DNA from: Tamarix chinensis | Lineage: Eukaryota; Streptophyta; Magnoliopsida; Caryophyllales; Tamaricaceae | Direction: 5' to 3' | DNA: 64,000 nucleotides | Assembly (NCBI GenBank): GCA_030549775.1 | Contig: CM060175.1 | Coordinates: 66,143,245 to 66,207,244, forward strand | Shown here: piece after piece, positions 59,456 through 64,000 of the stretch | Layout: each line of letters opens with the position of its first letter | Position numbering within the stretch: position 1 is the first letter of the stretch | Translations under genes and position numbers: made by a program | The notes under the pieces: model-generated | Told to the model about the DNA's origin: nothing | Seen by the model: only the letters and a program-made list of their open reading frames with translations | Databases searched by the model: none

Positions 59456-61587
59456 GTACTCTGTTGTCTTTTTGTGCTTGCTCTTCACACTTCATTTGCT
59501 GCATTTCTCTCTCTCTCTCTCCCTCTCTTCATTTTTTTTATGCTTCGTCAAGTGGTCGTACAAATGGTATCGATTAGTATGCTCCGTCACAAATTTTTCC
59601 CGATTGTGCATCCATTTCAGGAATTGAAGGGTTAGATTAGACTGATTTTAGTTTGTTCCCTCTGGAACAAATTTGACACTAAAGCCCTACTGTTGTTCTC
59701 AGAGTTATGCATTCTATATCTTTGATTCAATTTTCGCTATCAAGCTTCTGTAAACCAATCATGGAATGATCTTATATGTGCCATAAAACATTTTCTTCTT
59801 CCTATTTTTTTTACCATATTATTCTTTGAGCCGCATTAATTTTCAATTTAAGATTTTTTTTTCTTTGGTATCTAAGCGTTTTGCGTTTCATTTATTCCAT
59901 TCGCAGTTTACTCCTTACATTAACCTTCATGGAGCTAATTTGAGTCTTTTTTTTTTTTTTTTATAGAATTGATCAAATATCTGCGAACTTTCGCGCATCA
60001 GTAGATCCAGAATTATGTTATGTGTTTCTTATTTAATTTAATCCTCTGCTTTATTATTCTGAACTGCCCCCCTTATTCTAAGTTATTGGAAACAGATAGT
60101 GGGAAGCTGATCACATGGGGCTCAACGGATGACTCTGGGCAAGCCTATGTGGCGTCTGGAAAACATGGGGTGGTGCACGAGTTTTGGTGGTCTATGTTTT
60201 TTAAAGTGAATAGTTAGTTGTTTCTTTTGGTTGAATTAACTTAGGTTGTTCATACCTATTTGTCAAGGAAATACCAGAGCCATTTCCTCTTCCTACAGAA
60301 TCTCCTATAGTCAAAGCAGCTGCTGGTTGGGCACACTGTGCTTCAGTCACAGGTATCAAAAATTCTGATTCTTTTTAGTCGATATATGGTTCCGTCTTGT
60401 ATTTGTGTGCGTGTGTTTCCCTGCTCATATAATTTTGTTTTCAAGTGCAGATACTGGAGAAGTATATACATGGGGATGGAGAGAATGCATTCCCTTGGGA
60501 AAGGTTCTTGGGGATTCTCCAACTGGTGGAACCTCAGAGAATCATGTGAACGAACAAGGTGAACTTCGTTCAAGCACATTTGTTTTGAGTCTCGATGAAG
60601 ACTGGTTGATTTGTTTCTTCAGGACCGGCTTGATAGGTTAGTCTTCTGCAGCAAGCCCTCATTCTCAAGGTTCAAAGGGGAGTGGTGGGCCAGGATCTTC
60701 ATGTGATAGTAAGGGACCAGGTGAAGAAAATACAAAACGAAGAAAGGTTTCATCTGCCAAACAAGCAGCAGAAAGCTCTATGTCTGGGGAAGAAAATCTC
60801 TCAGCCTTGCCTTGCCTAGTTACTTTCGGCACAGGAGTCAGGATCATCTCTGTTGCTGCTGGAGGGCGCCACACATTAGCACTGTCAGGTAAACTTCTTC
60901 AGATAATTTCTGAAATCTACTTATTATGTTCAAATATGCTGTAAGTGCTTACAAGTATGACATATATACATATGACTAGAGATGTTAGTTTCTTTTGAAA
61001 TGGTCATAATGTCTTCTGAAGTTTCAGATGTAGGGCAAGTGTGGGGTTGGGGTTGTGGAGGTGAAGGACAATTGGGCTTGGGTACACGAATACGGATGGT
61101 GTCATCCCCTCATCAAGTACCTTGTATCGAGTCCTCTTTGGATAGGAAAGACATAACTGCAGAGACACAAGGTTTCAAGGTTCCTGGGAATTATATCAAG
61201 GAGATTGCTTGTGGAGGACGACACAGTGCAGTAATCACAGGTAAAAGTTCACTGATTACTGGTAGAGTCGTAAATCGTTTATTATTACCTCAAATCATGT
61301 CAATATTGTGAAGTCTACAGAAGATTCGATTTGGCAAACATAGTTTTAGTGGCTTAATATTAATTTCAAGAAATAGCAAGATATACGGCCTTCTTCATCT
61401 TTTGTTCTTTGCCTTTTCATTTTTATCAGTATCACTAATCTTGTTAGGGGCATCTAGGGTTTGTTTTTCACCTGAGTGTATTCTAATTCAATTTTATTTT
61501 ACCCTTCTTTGATCAACTTGCATCTGAATCCCTATGTACACAGATGCTGGAGCGCTACTTACTTTTGGTTGGGGCCTCTATGGGCAG
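59233..61587 (+). CDS. RCC1-family beta-propeller protein, 5' seven exons (partial)
   Basis: Exons 59233-59455, 60096-60169, 60268-60352, 60451-60558, 60652-60888, 61028-61240 and 61544-61587 join in frame to 984 nt, 328 residues, and continue past the window. RCC1 repeat signatures recur: VWGYLPGALPQ (30-40), KLITWGSTDDSGQ (78-90), GWAHC (119-123), VYTWGWRECIP (132-142), VAAGGRHTLALSD (231-243), VWGWGCGGEGQLGLG (247-261), IACGGRHSAVIT (302-313), LTFGWGLYGQ (319-328). A charged insert at about 164-212 (TKRRKVSSAKQAAE) breaks the repeats. The domain and insert fit the plant RCC1 proteins often labelled UVR8-like, near Arabidopsis At3g26100; this is not UVR8 itself. No function is assigned. Two to three repeats, roughly 150 residues, should follow to the right. 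Confidence 0.9.
60096..60169 (+). CDS. RCC1-family exon 2
   Basis: Acceptor GGAAACAG/ATAGTGGG gives Asp75-Ser-Gly-Lys. Donor CATGGG/GTGGTG is a weak but GT-type site; it is required for KHG/EIPEPFPLP to join. Confidence 0.85.
60268..60352 (+). CDS. RCC1-family exon 3
   Basis: Acceptor TTGTCAAG/GAAATACC (EIPEPFPLPTE). Donor TCACAG/GTATCA, phase 1. The two flanking introns are both 98 bases. Confidence 0.87.
60451..60558 (+). CDS. RCC1-family exon 4
   Basis: Acceptor AAGTGCAG/ATACTGG (DTGEVYTWGWREC). Donor GAACAAG/GTGAAC, phase 1. Reading through would meet TAG at 60639. Confidence 0.85.
60652..60888 (+). CDS. RCC1-family exon 5 (insert and GGRH repeat)
   Basis: Acceptor TCTTCTGCAG/CAAGCCC is the site that keeps frame and drops the in-frame TAG; an upstream TTCTTCAG/GACC would not. 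Donor CTGTCAG/GTAAAC, phase 1. Confidence 0.82.
61028..61240 (+). CDS. RCC1-family exon 6
   Basis: Acceptor GAAGTTTCAG/ATGTAGGG gives Asp243-Val-Gly-Gln-Val-Trp-Gly. Donor ATCACAG/GTAAAA, phase 1. Confidence 0.9.
61544..61587 (+). CDS. RCC1-family exon 7 (last in window)
   Basis: Acceptor TGTACACAG/ATGCTGG (DAGALLTFGWGLYGQ). Donor GGGCAG/GTGAGC, phase 0. The next exon is beyond 64000. Confidence 0.9.
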
Positions 61588-62141
61588 GTGAGCTTCTATA
61601 AAAAATAAAAATACTGCTCGAAATGCTTTTTACTTGTTGTGCAAGTGATGTTAAGCAGAAACTGGAAACCATTATACCGATACGTCTAATAAAGGAAATC
61701 TTGGGTTGTCCATTTAGAATCAGAGGGCTTAGGTTGTCAGATTGGACATGGACATAATCTTGTTGGTGGACCTAGAAAGCTGTCCCAACCTGGTTGCCTG
61801 AACCAAACCTGATTTTGATCTAAAAGTTCAAAAACCTAATATCAACCTGATCCAAAAATTAGTTTGAAGTTAGTTGACTCGATAATGAACTGCGCCCGAG
61901 CTAATTCAACCAGAAATGACCCAACCCAAAAAACTTGATTTGAACTTGATCTATGCCCGAACATAAATCCAATAATAAGGGCTTTCCCCTTAAATGACCT
62001 GATCTACTATACCCGAACATAAACCTGAACTTGACCCAAACTAAAGTTAATTTCGACTCACAAAGGCAATATTTTAATTCATATATAAAACTAAATAAAC
62101 ATCAATAAACTAATTAAGATATTTTATGTAGAAGAATATGA
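61588..62141 (+). other. RCC1-family intron 7, proximal part
   Basis: Begins GTGAGC. From about 61,750 to 62,055 it holds degenerate ACCCAAC/TGATCC/CCGAAC motifs like those at 35,895-37,360, apparently a remnant of the same unknown repeat. Confidence 0.5.
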
Positions 62142-62336
62142 CACTACAACAAATCATCACATAGGCCACTAAAACATTCGTGGCTAATAAGTAAAAATTC
62201 CGTGGCTATAATATTTTGCCACGGAAATTTTAGGAGTCACTTTCCGTGGCATATAAGTCTGTGACGAGAAAAATGATTTGGTGGCAGTAATTAATGAAAT
62301 TAGCCACAAGTAATTGGTGACCCATGTCTCGATAGT

Positions 62337-62562
62337 CACGAGTGGTCCTGTGGTGCATGTGTTGGTGCCCACGAGTAGTCCCGTGGGGCACATGTCAATG
62401 GCTACGTGTAGTCTTGTGATGTCCGTCGCAATGACTATGAGTAGTCCCATGACGCATGTGGCGATAGCCACGAGTAGTCCTGTAGCACACGTATCGATGA
62501 TGATGATAATAATAATAACCACGAGTAGTCCCATGGCGCACGTATTGATGTTAATTATTATT
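62337..62562 (+). repeat. 33-bp minisatellite (CACGAGTAGTCC units)
   Basis: CACGAGTAGTCC or a close variant starts at 62337, 62370, 62403, 62436 and 62469, exactly 33 bases apart, and at 62520 after an 18-base GAT/AAT insertion. The open frame through it on either strand results from the period being a multiple of three. Confidence 0.85.
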
Positions 62563-63344
62563 ATTATTAACCGCCCCTTCCTAGTACCATGGGTAGATAT
62601 CATCTCAATACCAATCGTATGTAGTTATAGCATATTTCCTAAGAAACTTCCCATGAGGTCAACCATCCTTAAACTACTCTGATCCAAGTAAGCTTAACTG
62701 TAAAGTTGATTAACAATTGACTTTCCATAATGAATGTGCATTTTATTTATATAAATAGTTGTATCAAATCTTTTAATCTATCTTAATTATACATTGCTTA
62801 TATTAGGTATTACATATATATAATTTTCAAATAGTCACGCATTTGTTTATATGATTACACATTTGATTCGTAGTTAGAATAACATTTTTTTTTCTTATAA
62901 CCATATTTTTTTTTGGTAAGTATAACCATAGTATGGTGATATATATATGTTTGTGTGTCTCTATTTGTATATATATTATTTACTATTCCATAATTTATAT
63001 ACGTATTTAATTTAGGACACAAACTAATAATTTTTTTTATTCAAGTTAGTAAAAAATAAAAGATAGATAATGTACTATAATTATTTTTAAATGACCTAAT
63101 TAATTCTTACTATGGTGTTTACTTTGGCCTATTAACATTTAAATTATATATATATATAATATTAGTTAATTTTACTAGTTGTTCAAAACAATCAAAATGC
63201 TAAGATGAAAATGTAATGTATTATACATTTAAAAAAACTTAATCAAATTAATTCATAATATGGTCATATTTTTATTTATTTTTCAGCTATAGGTAAAAAG
63301 GTATCGGTTTTTCGTCACATAATTTTTTTTGTACGGCATCTAAG

Positions 63345-64000
63345 ATAAGTCAGCCACAAAAATATGTTTTTATTATAAATTTGTGGTGAGTAAGCCACAA
63401 AAATGTCATTTTGTGGCAAATTCGTGGCATGTTAGCCACACAAATATCTTTTTATAACAAATTCGTGGATGGTTAGCCATAAATATTTTTCTGTAGCAAA
63501 TTCGTGGCAAGTTAGTTGTAAAAAATATCTTTGTATAGCAAATTTTTGATAAGTTGGCCACAAAAAATATCTTTTCGTGACAAATTAGCTACGGGAATAT
63601 CTTTTTGTTGCAAATTTGTGGCAATTTAGACACTAAAATATATTTTTGTGACTAATTTATGGCAAGTTAGCTATAGAAAATATCTTTTCGTGGACAATTC
63701 ATGACGAGTTGGCCACAAAAATATATTTCTATGGCAAATTCATGGCGCCTAAGCCACGAAAGTATTTTTTTCGTGCCAAATTCGTGGAGATTCAGCCACA
63801 GAAGTATTTTTCCCAGGCAAATTTGTAGAAAGTTGGCCATAAAAGAACTTTCTCATGGCAATTCATGATAAATTGGCCACGAAATTTTTTCCTTGTAATA
63901 AATACTTTTTTGTGGCAAATTCATGAATTCATCAAGAAAATACTTTTCTGGGGCAAATTCATGGTGACTTCATCATAAAAGTATTTTTTTCCATGTCAAA
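63345..64000. repeat. About 41-bp degenerate tandem array (GCCAC..GTGGCAAATTCGTGG)
   Basis: GCCACAAAAATAT-like starts at 63352, 63394, 63435, 63476, 63515 and 63557 are 39-42 bases apart, and the pattern continues to the window edge. Each unit has GTGGCAAATTCGTGGC facing GCCAC, so single units can pair. Probably the second subterminal zone of the CACTA element. Confidence 0.8.

Larger units (their letters stand above)
62142..64000. mobile_element. CACTA-type (En/Spm) transposon end in RCC1-family intron 7
   Basis: CACTACAACAAATCATC at 62142 is a canonical CACTA terminal sequence. It is followed by subterminal motifs TTCCGTGGC and GCCACGGAAA in both orientations, as expected for transposase-binding subterminal repeats of this superfamily. 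A 33-bp minisatellite (62337-62562), AT-rich DNA, and a 41-bp array (63345 onward) follow. No transposase frame is seen in 1.86 kb, so the visible part is non-autonomous or terminal. The other end lies outside, so a target duplication cannot be checked. Confidence 0.75.

Noticed and set aside
62314..62682. 122- and 139-codon frames on opposite strands with repeated Ser-Pro/Gly-Leu motifs
   Set aside because: The 33-bp repeat has a period divisible by three, so both strands stay open; repeat-derived.

Overview
The window is nuclear DNA of a flowering plant, most likely a eudicot. It holds only two genes, both with GT-AG introns and clear plant protein families: a BTB/POZ-MATH (BPM) gene and a plant RCC1-family gene. 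Most of the remaining sequence is A+T-rich transposon debris. I cannot name the species.

Layout. Positions 1-17618 are a nest of large non-coding repeats. Element A (1082-5409) sits inside element B (1-1081 plus 5410-8068, reverse orientation). Element D (9601-14616) sits inside element C (8449-17618). Positions 17619-21471 are degenerate intergenic DNA with a dead LINE tail and a hAT-like MITE. The BPM gene runs 21872-34656 in four exons coding for 401 residues. Its 2.8-kb second intron holds nothing recognised. Its 8-kb last intron has collected a LINE fragment, a dead gypsy-type gag, two MITEs and a 202-bp tandem duplication. Positions 34657-38613 are AT-rich with degenerate repeats and another MITE. 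Positions 38614-52897 are again a nest, element F (39312-45197) inside element G. Positions 52898-58467 are poor in recognisable content apart from a dead LINE RNase H. A SINE with a 15-bp target duplication lies at 58483-58724. The RCC1 gene starts at 59233, and its first seven exons (328 residues) are in the window. From 62142 to the right edge its seventh intron is occupied by a CACTA-type transposon end with two minisatellite arrays.

The most interesting structure is the repeat family A/B/C/D/F/G plus a relic H. Members are 4-6 kb long without later insertions, start TGTAACACCCC, and end with a short inverted version of that start. Three are flanked by 5-bp duplications: A (CCAGT/CCAGC), C (ACAAG/GCAAG) and F (AACCT/AACCT, perfect). 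Each has the same internal order: a terminal imperfect hairpin; a module of CCGGTGGATCGG-type repeats, arranged 3+3 in A, D and F; a long simple-sequence zone; a G-rich zone, with a TATA box where that part is in view; and an AT-rich tail. I read them as unusually long solo LTRs. No gag or pol accompanies any of them, so they could also be a non-autonomous family of their own.

The two genes are not functionally linked in any way the sequence shows. BPM proteins bring substrates to CUL3 ubiquitin ligases. The RCC1-family protein is a beta-propeller related to UVR8/RCC1-type proteins, with no assigned function here. Most long uninterrupted reading frames in the window are low-complexity translations of repeats and are not annotated as genes.
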